A stretch of DNA of 64,000 bases from Streptomyces aculeolatus (GTDB lineage: Bacteria; Actinomycetota; Actinomycetes; Streptomycetales; Streptomycetaceae): NCBI RefSeq assembly GCF_020400605.1, contig NZ_JAINRD010000028.1, forward strand, positions 1 to 64,000, read 5' to 3'. The position numbers and the translations under genes were made by a program. Positions 24,904 through 34,323 of this stretch are shown here, piece after piece (positions within the stretch are counted from its first letter, which is position 1; each line of letters starts with the position of its first letter). Below the pieces are notes generated by a model. That model did not search any database and was not told the origin of the DNA. It saw only the letters and a program-made list of their open reading frames with translations.

Positions 24904-25929
24904 GTGCCCAAACTGTCAGTCATCGTGCCCTTTCACAACGTGCAGGAATTCGCCCAGGACACCCTGCGCAGCCTGGCCCGCAACGCCCGCGCCGACCGCG
25001 AGTTCATCCTCGTCGACGACTGCTCGACGGACGCCACCCCGCAGATCGTCGACCGCGCCGCGGGGACGCTGCCGGGCGCGCGCGTGGTCCGGCACGAGAC
25101 CAACCAGGGCATCGCCCGCGCCCGCAACAGCGGCATCGACGCGGCCAGAGGCGACTATCTGACGTTCCTCGACGGCGACGACTGGTACGCGCCCGGCTAT
25201 CTGGACGACCTCGTCGCCGCCATGGACCGGTACGGCACCGACTTCGTCCGCACCGACCACGTGCAGTCCACCGGCCGCGAGCGCATCGTGCGCCGCGCGC
25301 CCGCCAGGCGCCGCGACACGATACTCGCGGCCCGCGACGGCATCGGTCAGGCCAATCAGGAAACGATGGTCGACTACCCCTTCGTCTGGGCCGGCATATA
25401 CCACCGCCGTCTGTTCGAGGACGGCGCCGGGCGCTTCGCCGCCGAACTGCGCACCGCCGAGGACCGGCTGTGGACGTGGATGCTGCACCTGACCGCCGAG
25501 ACCTTCGCGGTCACCGGCCTGATCGGCGTCTTCTACCGGCGCGGCGTCAAGACCTCCCTCACGCAGATCAGCGACGACCGCCAGCTGGACTTCATCCCCG
25601 CGCACGACGCGATGCTCGCCGCCGTCCGCGCCGACCCGGACGCCGACCGCTTCCTGCCCAAGGCCGTACGCACCTACTGCGCCCTCATCGCCTTCCACCG
25701 CGGCAACTCCGAGCGCCTCGAACCCGGCCTCGCCAGACGCCTGGAGCGCGCCTCCGCCGAGGCGCTGCGGCGCATGCCGCAGGACGTGCTGGAGGAGACG
25801 CTGCGCGGCATGGACGAGCAGCGCGGCCGCATGCTGCGGCAACTGCGCGCGTCGGGGCGGGGGAAGCCCGCGAGCACGGCGCAGCAGGGGAAGCAGGACC
25901 GTACGGGAAAGCCGGAAAGGGTCGCCTGA
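24904..25929 (+). CDS. Family 2 glycosyltransferase
   Basis: A 341-aa GT-A fold enzyme: KLSVIVPFHNVQEF at the start, LVDDCSTDATPQIV, RNSGIDAARGDYLTFLDGDDW with the metal/nucleotide-sugar DXD-like motif. GT2 enzymes of this kind add sugars to cell-wall or capsule polymers. The C-terminal ~35 residues are basic and disordered. It is the first gene of a two-gene run: its stop is 3 nt before the GTG of the polysialyltransferase-like gene. Confidence 0.9.
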   Translation: MPKLSVIVPFHNVQEFAQDTLRSLARNARADREFILVDDCSTDATPQIVDRAAGTLPGARVVRHETNQGIARARNSGIDAARGDYLTFLDGDDWYAPGYLDDLVAAMDRYGTDFVRTDHVQSTGRERIVRRAPARRRDTILAARDGIGQANQETMVDYPFVWAGIYHRRLFEDGAGRFAAELRTAEDRLWTWMLHLTAETFAVTGLIGVFYRRGVKTSLTQISDDRQLDFIPAHDAMLAAVRADPDADRFLPKAVRTYCALIAFHRGNSERLEPGLARRLERASAEALRRMPQDVLEETLRGMDEQRGRMLRQLRASGRGKPASTAQQGKQDRTGKPERVA

Positions 25930-25932
25930 GCC

Positions 25933-27258
25933 GTGCACGAGCACCGCACCCAGATCTTCGAGGTCTCCACGCTGTACGGGGCGGCGACGCTCGCCGCCGC
26001 GCTGGACGCCGGGCAGTTCGGGCCGCGCTCCGCGGCCCGGCGCATCCTGCTCGTCGCCAACAACGCGGCCGTACCCGAGACCGCCGTCCAACTGCCCGAG
26101 ATGCACGGCTGGACGCCGGTCTCCGCCCGCTTCGACGAGGTGCTGGACTACAACCGCGAGATCCGCCCGCACCACCCCGCCGCCTGGCACCCCAAGGGCG
26201 GCGACGTGCCGCTGCTCCAGCGGCTGCTGCGGCGCGCCTGGGGCATCGGCGACGGGCCGCTGGACCTGGTGGTCGAGTCGGTGACCGCGCCGCCCGCCAA
26301 GGCGCTCGTCGCGATCTTCGCCGACGCCGACGTGCACGTGTACGCGGACGGGCTGATGAGCTACGGCCCGACCCGCGAGCGGCTGCCGCAGCACATGGCC
26401 TGCCGGGTGCAGCGGCTGCTGCACCTCGACCTCGTGCCGGGCCTCACGCCGCTGCTGCTCACCGAGCACGGGGTGCCGGCTGAGGTGGTGCCGAACGAGG
26501 CGTTCCGCGCCGTGCTCGACGAGGTGACCGCCGCCACGCCCGCGGGCGACGCCGGCAACGGCGGCGAGGGCGCGCCCACGGCCGTACTCCTCGGCCAGTA
26601 CCTCGCCGCGCTCAACATCCTCGGCCAGGCCGAGGAGGAGGCGCTGCACGAGCGGATGCTGCGCGGCGCCGCCGCGGCCGGCCACCGCGCGGTCCTCTTC
26701 AAGCCCCACCCCACCGCCCCCGCCCGCTACTCCACGGTGCTGCAGAAGGCCGCCGCGGACGCGGGCGTGACGCTGACGGTGCAGGAGGAGCCGATGCTCG
26801 CCGAGGCGCTGTACGGCACGCTGCGCCCGCGGCTCGTCGTCGGCTGCTTCTCCACGGCGATGCTCACCGCGGCCACGCTCTACGGCATCCCCGTCGCCCG
26901 GGTCGGCACGGGCACGCTGCTGGAGCGGCTGACCCCGTACCAGAACAGCAACCGCATCCCCGTCACCATCGTGGACTCGCTCGTCCCCGAGTTGGGCGGC
27001 CCGGACCGGCCGGCGCGCGACGCGGCCCAACTCGCCGGGCTGCTCACGGCGGTGGGGTACTGCATGCAGGCCGAGAACCACGCGCGGCTGCGGCCGGGCG
27101 CGCAGGAGTGGCTGGCGGTGCACCTGGACGCCGTCACGCACCCGTACTTCAAGCGCAAGCGGCTGACGGCGCTGCGGCTGCCGGGCGGCAACCTCGGCCG
27201 GGTGCCGAACGCCCGCAGGGCGCTGGGGAAGGTGCGCAGGGCGCTGACGAAGCCGTAG
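25933..27258 (+). CDS. Polysialyltransferase-like glycosyltransferase
   Basis: A 441-aa protein that fits the alpha-2,8-polysialyltransferase family (PF07388 type). Recognisable elements in order: an acidic-Gly motif (VYADGLMSYG, about 138-147), the HP motif in LFKPHP (about 256-261), and the Ser/Thr motif GCFSTAM (about 304-310). In known bacterial sialyltransferases these bind CMP-sugar. No CMP-sialate synthesis genes lie in the window, so the donor may come from elsewhere or be a related nonulosonate such as Kdn. It is translationally close to the GT2 gene and convergent with an acyltransferase. Confidence 0.75.
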   Translation: MHEHRTQIFEVSTLYGAATLAAALDAGQFGPRSAARRILLVANNAAVPETAVQLPEMHGWTPVSARFDEVLDYNREIRPHHPAAWHPKGGDVPLLQRLLRRAWGIGDGPLDLVVESVTAPPAKALVAIFADADVHVYADGLMSYGPTRERLPQHMACRVQRLLHLDLVPGLTPLLLTEHGVPAEVVPNEAFRAVLDEVTAATPAGDAGNGGEGAPTAVLLGQYLAALNILGQAEEEALHERMLRGAAAAGHRAVLFKPHPTAPARYSTVLQKAAADAGVTLTVQEEPMLAEALYGTLRPRLVVGCFSTAMLTAATLYGIPVARVGTGTLLERLTPYQNSNRIPVTIVDSLVPELGGPDRPARDAAQLAGLLTAVGYCMQAENHARLRPGAQEWLAVHLDAVTHPYFKRKRLTALRLPGGNLGRVPNARRALGKVRRALTKP

Positions 27259-27330
27259 GGCGGTCCGTCCGGCCCCGCCGCGCGCCTCCGGCCTGCCCGG
27301 CCGGTCCGGCCCTGCCCGGCGGGGGCCGGC

Positions 27331-28470
27331 CTACCCCAGCAGCCGCCGCAGGCCCAGCCGCTGCCACAGCAGCGCCGCGCCGAAGGACAGCACCACGCTC
27401 GCCGCCCAGATCCCCGCGGTGAGCAGCACCGCCTCCGCGCCGCCCGGATCCGCCGACACCAGCGGCTCCGCGAGGGTCCTGATCACCATCAGGTGCACCA
27501 GGTACGCCCCGAACGCGGCCCCCGCGACGTGCTTGAGGCGCGGGCGCCACCGCTCCGGCACCCGCACCCGGGTCAGCGTCAGCAGCACCGCGCCGGTGAA
27601 CACCGCCACCAGCACGTGGGCGTTGGGGATCACGTACTTCACCTGCGTCTGGTAGGCGAGCACCCCCAGCATCGCCGCCGTCGCCGCGCCCAGCCACAGC
27701 GCGCGTATGCCGCGTCCGCTGCGCGGGCGCAGCGAGAACAGCAGGGCGCCCCCGGCCGCGTACACGAGCGAGTAGACGCCGAACCCCCAGCCGAACGACG
27801 GCGTGCCCGAGTCCGCCACCCGGCCCGCGTCGGCCAGCAGGCCGGGGCCGAGCGCGAAGCCGAGGAGCACCGCGCCGAGCCACCAGGGGCGGCGTCCCGC
27901 GCGCAGCAGGACGACGAAGCCGAGGAGGAGGACGACGGGGACGTAGGCGTACAGATACCAGAGGTGGTAGGCGGGGCGTACCGTCCCGAACGCGGCGTCC
28001 ACGGCGAGGTCCCGCAGGGGGTCCTCATTTGTCGACTGCCACTTGCCCCACAGCAGATAGACGACCGTCCACACGCCCATGGGGACGACGATGCGCACCA
28101 TGCGCTGCGCGAGCCGCCGCCCGTCGCGCGGCGGGGCGCCGACGAGGACCGCCCAGCCGGCGATCGCGAAGTACATGGGGACGGCGAACCGGCTGATCGC
28201 GTCCGCCGTCATGCCCGCCCAGTACGCGGCGGCGCCGTTCGCCTCCTGGCGGCCGACGGCGTCGATGAACTCCGAGCCGGTGTGCCCCAGGATGACGCCG
28301 CAGGCGCACAGCAGCCGGATGAGGTCCACGTCGTAGCGGTGGCCGGGCCGCCGGGACTGCGGGGCGGAGACCGGGGCGGCGGCGACCGGGGCTGCGGGGT
28401 CCCCGGCAGTGCGCTTCGGCGGGGAAGTGGAGGCGGCTGCCGGCTGCGCGGGCACGTCGGATACGGTCAC
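27331..28470 (-). CDS. Membrane acyltransferase (acyltransferase 3 family)
   Basis: A 379-aa integral membrane protein with about ten helices after a disordered, Ala/Pro-rich 40-residue N-terminus. YDVDLIRLLCACGVILGHTG carries the His characteristic of the acyltransferase-3 family (OatA/WecH-like), which O-acylates sugars in exopolymers or peptidoglycan. GTG 28470 has AGAAGG 7 nt upstream. Convergent with the glycosyltransferase pair, so it probably decorates the same polymer, though on a separate transcript. Confidence 0.87.
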   Translation of the reverse strand: MTVSDVPAQPAAASTSPPKRTAGDPAAPVAAAPVSAPQSRRPGHRYDVDLIRLLCACGVILGHTGSEFIDAVGRQEANGAAAYWAGMTADAISRFAVPMYFAIAGWAVLVGAPPRDGRRLAQRMVRIVVPMGVWTVVYLLWGKWQSTNEDPLRDLAVDAAFGTVRPAYHLWYLYAYVPVVLLLGFVVLLRAGRRPWWLGAVLLGFALGPGLLADAGRVADSGTPSFGWGFGVYSLVYAAGGALLFSLRPRSGRGIRALWLGAATAAMLGVLAYQTQVKYVIPNAHVLVAVFTGAVLLTLTRVRVPERWRPRLKHVAGAAFGAYLVHLMVIRTLAEPLVSADPGGAEAVLLTAGIWAASVVLSFGAALLWQRLGLRRLLG

Positions 28471-28570
28471 TGCCGAACCTTCTTGTGCCGCGGTGTACGG
28501 AACATGAATGACGGCCGAACAGACAAGTCGTGCCTTGGCAGTGGTGGCGCCGGCCGCCCGTTGCATAAGA

Positions 28571-28588
28571 TCGTGATCCGGATCACGA
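28571..28588. promoter_or_regulatory. Perfect 18-bp palindrome, CRP-like operator
   Basis: TCGTGATCCGGATCACGA is a perfect inverted repeat between the divergent acyltransferase and SurA-like genes. It contains GTGA-N6-TCAC, the geometry of CRP-family sites. Position 41 bp upstream of the lipoprotein start suits repression or competition with RNA polymerase. Confidence 0.6.
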
Positions 28589-28628
28589 AGTGGCAAGCCG
28601 CCGCTGGAGAGCCGCCCGGGAGGCAGCC

Positions 28629-29285
28629 ATGCGCAGGACAGCGCTCGCCGTAACCGCCGCCGCGATCGTCGCGGCCGTGCCGCTGCTCAGCTCGTGCAGC
28701 GGCGAACCGCGCGCGGGAGCCGCCGCCGTGCTCGGCGACGACGAGCGCATCACGGTCTCGCAGCTGCAGAACCGGGTCGCCGACGTGCGGGACGCGCAGA
28801 ACGCCAGCGCCCAGGCCGACGAGATGATCGACCAGAGCGGCGACCTCAGCGTGGACACGCTGAACACGATGCTCCAGGGGCGGGTCATCGAGCAGGCCGC
28901 GGAGAACCACGGCGTGACCGTCCCCCGCGGCGAGGTGCAGCGCACCCGCCGGGCCGAGGCGGAGTCGGTCGGCGGCGAGGAGCAGCTCGAAGCCATGTAC
29001 CTCCAGCAGTACAGCATTCCGCCGGAGGGCCTGGACACGCACTACAAGCAGCAGCTCATGGTGCAGGGGCTGGTGCAGAAGCTCGGCATCAACCCGCAGA
29101 CGCAGGAGGGCCAGGCGCAGCTCGGCGGGCTGCTGGTCGAGGCGTCGGAGGACCTGGGCATCGACGTCAGCCCGCGGTTCGGCACGTGGGACAACGAGCA
29201 GGTGCGGCTGGCGCAGGCAGACACCCCGTGGATCAAGCAGGTCAGCGCCACCGCGGAGGACGGCGCCGTCCCGCAGCAGCAGTGA
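28629..29285 (+). CDS. SurA N-terminal-domain lipoprotein
   Basis: A 218-aa lipoprotein (LSSC lipobox, Cys23) with the SurA_N/chaperone-type helical domain seen in actinobacterial foldases. It lacks a parvulin prolyl-isomerase domain, so it is a chaperone-like rather than PPIase protein. The ATG at 28629 is preceded by GGGAGG. It sits before mazG, as in S. coelicolor (from memory). Acts outside the membrane on secreted proteins (inferred). Confidence 0.85.
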   Translation: MRRTALAVTAAAIVAAVPLLSSCSGEPRAGAAAVLGDDERITVSQLQNRVADVRDAQNASAQADEMIDQSGDLSVDTLNTMLQGRVIEQAAENHGVTVPRGEVQRTRRAEAESVGGEEQLEAMYLQQYSIPPEGLDTHYKQQLMVQGLVQKLGINPQTQEGQAQLGGLLVEASEDLGIDVSPRFGTWDNEQVRLAQADTPWIKQVSATAEDGAVPQQQ

Positions 29286-29359
29286 GCGGGCGGCGCGGGC
29301 GTCGCGGCCGGTAGCGGCCGCCGCGGGGCGGCCGGTGCCGGGCTGTCGGCGGCGTCGGC

Positions 29360-29365
29360 TACGGT
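29360..29365 (+). promoter_or_regulatory. -10 hexamer TACGGT of leaderless mazG transcript
   Basis: TACGGT ends 7 nt before GTG 29373; no ribosome-binding site is present. Confidence 0.5.
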
Positions 29366-29372
29366 CGGGGAC

Positions 29373-30461
29373 GTGACCGGCCGCATCGTTCTGCTGACCA
29401 CCACCCACCGCGTCGCCCCGGGGCTGCTGTCCTGGCCCGCCTGGGAGGCGCTGCGCGGCGCCGACCGCGTGCTGTGCGCCGACGCCGCGCATCCGCAGAT
29501 GCCGTATCTGCGGGAGGCGGGCGTCGCCGTGGAGACCACCGATCCCGACGCCCGCGAGCTGGTCGACTTCTGCGCCTCGGGCGCCACCGTCGTCGTGGTC
29601 GCCGCGGCCGACGGCGAGCCGGGCCTGACGGACGGGCTGGCGCGGCTGGCGGGCTCGGGGCGGGAGGAGATGCCGTCACTGGAGCTGCTCCCCGGTTCGT
29701 ACGACGTGCCGGGGGCCCGGCTGGTCGACGTGGTCGAGGTGATGGACCGGATCCGGCGCGAGTGCCCCTGGAGCAGCGGGCAGACCAGCGCGGGGCTGGC
29801 GAAGCACAGCCTGGAAGAGGTCTACGAGCTGGTCGAGGAGATCGAGGCGGGGGACAGGCAGGCCGTCCGCGAGGAGCTGGGGGACGTGCTGCTCCAGGTC
29901 GTCTTCCACGCCAGGATCGCGGAGGAGGACCCCGAGGAGCCCTTCTCCATCGACGACGTCGCGGGCACCCTCGTGGAGAAGCTGGTCCGGCGCCATCCGC
30001 ACGTCTTCGGCGACGCGGTCGCCGAGACCCCGGCGGACGTCAAGGCGCACTGGCTGCGCGAGAAGGCCATAGAAAAGCGCCGCACGTCGGTCACGGAGGG
30101 CGTCCCGCTGGCGCAGCCGTCGCTGTCCCTCGTCGCGAAGCTCGCGGGCCGCGCCCGCACGGCGGGCCTGGACGTCCAGGAGGCGCCCGTGGACGGGTTC
30201 GGCGCGGAACTGCTCGCGCTGGCGCTGCGGGCCGAGGCGCAGGGCGTCGAGCCGGAGACGGCGCTGCGGGACGCGGCGCGTACGTACCGGGAGGCGATCC
30301 GCACGGCGGAGAAGGCCGCCGCGAACGGCGGCGCGGGCGTGCCGGCCGAACCGTACGGCACCGCAGGGCAGGACGCCGCCGAAGCCGAGCCCCCGGCCGG
30401 GGACGCCAACGGCACCCCTTCCAGTGGAGCCCCTTCCGGCGGCCCCTCCGGCGCCCGCTGA
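29373..30461 (+). CDS. mazG: Nucleoside triphosphate pyrophosphohydrolase MazG
   Basis: A 362-aa house-cleaning enzyme that hydrolyses NTPs/dNTPs to monophosphates. The first ~115 residues form the tetrapyrrole-methylase-like domain seen in actinobacterial MazG. The MazG core then carries LRRECPWSSGQT-like entry (IRRECPWSSGQ), the EEVYELVEEI and EELGDVLLQVVFHA metal-binding helices (ExxE...ExxD) and a HPHVFGD motif. A second, degenerate MazG repeat follows. The C-terminal ~50 residues are disordered, as often in Streptomyces. Confidence 0.93.
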   Translation: MTGRIVLLTTTHRVAPGLLSWPAWEALRGADRVLCADAAHPQMPYLREAGVAVETTDPDARELVDFCASGATVVVVAAADGEPGLTDGLARLAGSGREEMPSLELLPGSYDVPGARLVDVVEVMDRIRRECPWSSGQTSAGLAKHSLEEVYELVEEIEAGDRQAVREELGDVLLQVVFHARIAEEDPEEPFSIDDVAGTLVEKLVRRHPHVFGDAVAETPADVKAHWLREKAIEKRRTSVTEGVPLAQPSLSLVAKLAGRARTAGLDVQEAPVDGFGAELLALALRAEAQGVEPETALRDAARTYREAIRTAEKAAANGGAGVPAEPYGTAGQDAAEAEPPAGDANGTPSSGAPSGGPSGAR

Positions 30462-30462
30462 C

Positions 30463-31704
<1,242 letters not shown>

Positions 31705-31731
31705 TCTGCGCGTGACTGTCAGGCGATCAAC

Positions 31732-31761
31732 TTGTGATCGCAGGTACTTCGGTATTAAGTT
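31732..31761 (+). promoter_or_regulatory. Candidate promoter of the first rpf gene
   Basis: TTGTGA (31732-31737) and TAAGTT (31756-31761), spacer 18 bp, 42 nt before the ATG. Sigma-HrdB-like. The TTGTGATCGCAG stretch could also be read as a half CRP site. Confidence 0.45.
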
Positions 31762-31802
31762 CGGCCACTGGCTCGAACACACTGGGAACGAAAGGCACTC
31801 GC

Positions 31803-32867
31803 ATGCGCTCGGGTAACGGACGCCACCGACGTCCCCGCCAGGCCCCCGCGTTCGTCGTCGCGGCCGGTGCGACCGGGGCGGGCCTCGCCCTGCCGCTGCT
31901 GGGCGCGAGCGGCGCGAGCGCCGCCGACGCCGGCACGTGGGACCGGGTCGCCGAGTGCGAGAGCGGCGGCCTGTGGAGCGCCGACGAGGGCAACGGGTAC
32001 TACGGCGGCCTGCAGTTGACGGTGGCCATGTGGCAGGAGTACGGCGGCGAGGAGTTCGCCTCGCAGCCCGACTTCGCCAGCCGCGCGCAGCAGATCACGG
32101 TCGCCGAGCGCGTCCTCGCCGGCATGGGCGCCGACAAGGCGTGGCCGGAGTGCGCGGAGGACGCCGGGCTGCAGGGCGACGACTCGGTCCCCGAGGTCGA
32201 CCCCGGCGCCGAGCTGCCGCTGCCGCCCACGGCGCCGCCCACCCTCGCCCCCGACCCCGGTGCCGCCGACGGCTCCCAGGGCCAGGACGACGACGACCGG
32301 CGTACGGACCGCAAGGACGGCGCCGACCGCGACGCGGAGAAGTCCGCCGAGGGCAGTGGCAAGCACCGCGGCTCCCAGGACCCGGGCGAGCGCGACGGCG
32401 GCCCCGGCGAGTGGACGGGCCAGGACGGCTCCGACACCACCGACGCCTCCGAGGGCTCCGGCCGGCACCGCGCCCCGGACGCCTCCGCGACGCCCACCCC
32501 GTCCGCCCCGTCCGGCATCTCGTCCTCTCCCAGCGCCCCCGAGACGCCGCGCGAGGCCGTCGAGACCCCCGGCGCCTCCCAGTCGCCCGACGAGACCGAC
32601 CGGCCGGCTCCGGGCCACGAGTGGATCGCCGAGATCCCCGGCGACCCGGCGGAGCGCGGCGAGGACCGCAAGGCCGGCGAATCCGGCGACGCCGCGGTGG
32701 GTGACGGCAGTTATACCGTCCGACCGGGTGACACCCTCTCGGAAATTGCCAGAGAGCATTCCCTGACGGGTGGATGGTCCGAGTTGTACGACGGGAACAA
32801 GAAGTCGCTCGGTCAGGACCCCGACAACATCAAGCCTGGTCAGGAACTCGAATTGAGTGGGAACTGA
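31803..32867 (+). CDS. rpfC: Resuscitation-promoting factor with LysM domain (RpfC-like)
   Basis: A 354-aa secreted muralytic enzyme. A signal peptide ends near residue 42 (ASGASA). The Rpf lysozyme-like domain (TWDRVAECESGGLWS, catalytic Glu in the ECES block, conserved Cys pair) spans about 43-120. A long acidic, Ser/Pro/Thr-rich, probably disordered linker is followed by a C-terminal LysM domain (YTVRPGDTLSEIA). Rpf enzymes cleave peptidoglycan during spore germination and growth. ATG 31803 has AAAGG upstream. The symbol follows S. coelicolor order from memory. Confidence 0.85.
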   Translation: MRSGNGRHRRPRQAPAFVVAAGATGAGLALPLLGASGASAADAGTWDRVAECESGGLWSADEGNGYYGGLQLTVAMWQEYGGEEFASQPDFASRAQQITVAERVLAGMGADKAWPECAEDAGLQGDDSVPEVDPGAELPLPPTAPPTLAPDPGAADGSQGQDDDDRRTDRKDGADRDAEKSAEGSGKHRGSQDPGERDGGPGEWTGQDGSDTTDASEGSGRHRAPDASATPTPSAPSGISSSPSAPETPREAVETPGASQSPDETDRPAPGHEWIAEIPGDPAERGEDRKAGESGDAAVGDGSYTVRPGDTLSEIAREHSLTGGWSELYDGNKKSLGQDPDNIKPGQELELSGN

Positions 32868-32970
32868 ACCGGCGGCTGATGAAGTCGGCGCGGATTAGTC
32901 ATATTTGACGTAATCGGCTGACCGGGCTACCTGACGGACGGAAAACCGGGCGCGGCACTTTCCGAGGTCT

Positions 32971-33000
32971 TTGAATCGCACACCCCTATGTGCTTACCGT
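32971..33000 (+). promoter_or_regulatory. Candidate promoter of the rpfA riboswitch transcript
   Basis: TTGAAT (32971-32976), 18-bp spacer, TACCGT (32995-33000). Inside the spacer GCACA-N6-TGTGC (32978-32993) is an inverted repeat that could be an operator. Transcription from about 33007 would produce the full aptamer. Confidence 0.5.
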
Positions 33001-33035
33001 CACATTGCTCGCAACGCGAGTCCCGGTGATCGCCT

Positions 33036-33230
33036 CACGCCGAATCCTGTCGGCGTTCACCCGGGCCACCTGTGCATGTAGCACCGCTGACAGGAGCGGG
33101 GGACCCACGGTAAGCGCCGCTCCGGTCCAACGAGAAGGCGGACCGGGCGGCTTGGGGTCAAGCCGCACGCTCGACGTACGGCCGGGCACTCACAGCCCGC
33201 ACCCGACAGCTCACCTCGCAGGCGTCGGTG
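33036..33230 (+). promoter_or_regulatory. ydaO-type (c-di-AMP) riboswitch upstream of rpfA
   Basis: Conserved ydaO/yuaA aptamer blocks are readable in order: GCCGAATCCTGTCGGC (about 33039), GGGGGACCCA (33098-33107), and CGACAGCTCACCTCGCAGGC (33204-33223) just before the coding region. Established for S. coelicolor: a ydaO-like riboswitch represses rpfA when c-di-AMP is high. The aptamer ends about 13 nt before the ATG, so the ribosome site is included in the switching region. Boundaries are approximate. Confidence 0.88.
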
Positions 33231-33243
33231 AGAAAAGAGCATC

Positions 33244-33975
33244 ATGCTTCTTCCTGCCGGAACGGGTAAGCACCGCCGCCCCGCCGCGGAGGCACGCCTC
33301 GGCGCACACTCCCGCATGGCCGTTCTCGTGGGGGCCACCGGAACCGCGATCGGCCTGCCGGTGCTCGGTGCCCAAAACGCGGCCGCGGCGCCCATCGATA
33401 CGTGGGAACGGGTAGCTGCGTGCGAGTCCGGAGGAGATTGGACGACGAATACCGGGAACGGCTATTTCGGCGGCGTCCAGTTCTCCCAGTCGAGCTGGGA
33501 GGCCGCCGGCGGCAGCAGCTACGCCCCGCGCGCCGACCTGGCGTCGAAGCAGCAGCAGCTCGCCGTCGCCGAGCGGCTGCTGGCCATGCAGGGCCCCGGA
33601 GCGTGGCCCAACTGCGGCCCGCGCGCGGGCCTGGCCGCGGGCAGTCCGGCCGCCGGACAGATCGCCCCACCGGCGCCGCAGCAACCGCAGGCCCAGCCGG
33701 AGACCCAGCCGGAGACGGCCCCGCAGGCGCAGGAGCAGGCGCCGCAGGAGGCCCCGCAGGGCGCCGAGGCGCGCGGTACGGGCGAGCAGACCCAGCCGGA
33801 GTCCCGCACGGTGTTCCGCGGCTTCTACTACGAGGTCCGTGAGGGCGACACCCTCGACGACATCGCCCGGCGGCACGGCGCGGAGAGCTGGCGGCAGCTG
33901 TACGAGGACAACCAGTCGGTCATCGGCGCGAACCCGGACCTGATCCGGCCGGGCCAGAAGCTGAAGGTGGGCTGA
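33244..33975 (+). CDS. rpfA: Resuscitation-promoting factor RpfA
   Basis: A 243-aa secreted protein: signal peptide (to about residue 49, AAAA|PIDTW), Rpf catalytic domain (TWERVAACESGGDW, FGGVQFSQSSWE), a Gln/Pro/Glu-rich linker and a C-terminal LysM (YEVREGDTLDDIARRHG). It cleaves peptidoglycan and promotes germination. The gene is controlled by the c-di-AMP riboswitch in front of it and lies directly upstream of eno, the arrangement known for rpfA in S. coelicolor. A strong terminator follows. Confidence 0.9.
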   Translation: MLLPAGTGKHRRPAAEARLGAHSRMAVLVGATGTAIGLPVLGAQNAAAAPIDTWERVAACESGGDWTTNTGNGYFGGVQFSQSSWEAAGGSSYAPRADLASKQQQLAVAERLLAMQGPGAWPNCGPRAGLAAGSPAAGQIAPPAPQQPQAQPETQPETAPQAQEQAPQEAPQGAEARGTGEQTQPESRTVFRGFYYEVREGDTLDDIARRHGAESWRQLYEDNQSVIGANPDLIRPGQKLKVG

Positions 33976-33978
33976 GGC

Positions 33979-34030
33979 GGCGCGGGCGGGCCGCCGCCGG
34001 GCTCCGCCTCCCGGCCGGCCCGCCCGCGCC
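33979..34030 (+). terminator. Strong hairpin after rpfA
   Basis: A perfect 15-bp stem, GGCGCGGGCGGGCCG (33979-33993) with its complement at 34016-34030, followed by TTGT. Immediately after the rpfA stop. Confidence 0.8.
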
Positions 34031-34323
34031 TTGTGCCGCGCAGCCCTCCTGCGCCCCCGTACGCCGCGGCGGGAAGCCGTCCGTCCCCTGTGCCGCGGCG
34101 GTACGGCACGGCCGTCCCGGCCCGTCCGGTGCGCGGGCCGGGACGACCACGCCGTACGACGCACCACCCGGCCCTGCGCGCGGTCCGGCAGCCGTCCCCG
34201 CAGCGGTTCCCGGGCCCGAACCGTCTCGTACCGCGGAATGCGGCCGGGTACGCGCCGGGGCCGTCACCCGGGGCGGCTAGGCTCAGGGCGGAACCCGTAG
34301 CGAATCCCTCCGAAGGAGACACC
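34031..34323. other. Intergenic region upstream of eno
   Basis: About 290 bp of G+C-rich sequence without a gene. A candidate eno -10, TAGGCT, is at 34278-34283, and the GAAGGAGA ribosome site lies directly before the GTG at 34324. TACGGCA-type motifs are scattered around 34095-34160. Confidence 0.45.

Noticed and set aside
30424..30462. Upstream GTG start for the P450
   Set aside because: It would overlap mazG by 38 nt, has no ribosome site, and adds residues not typical of the family.
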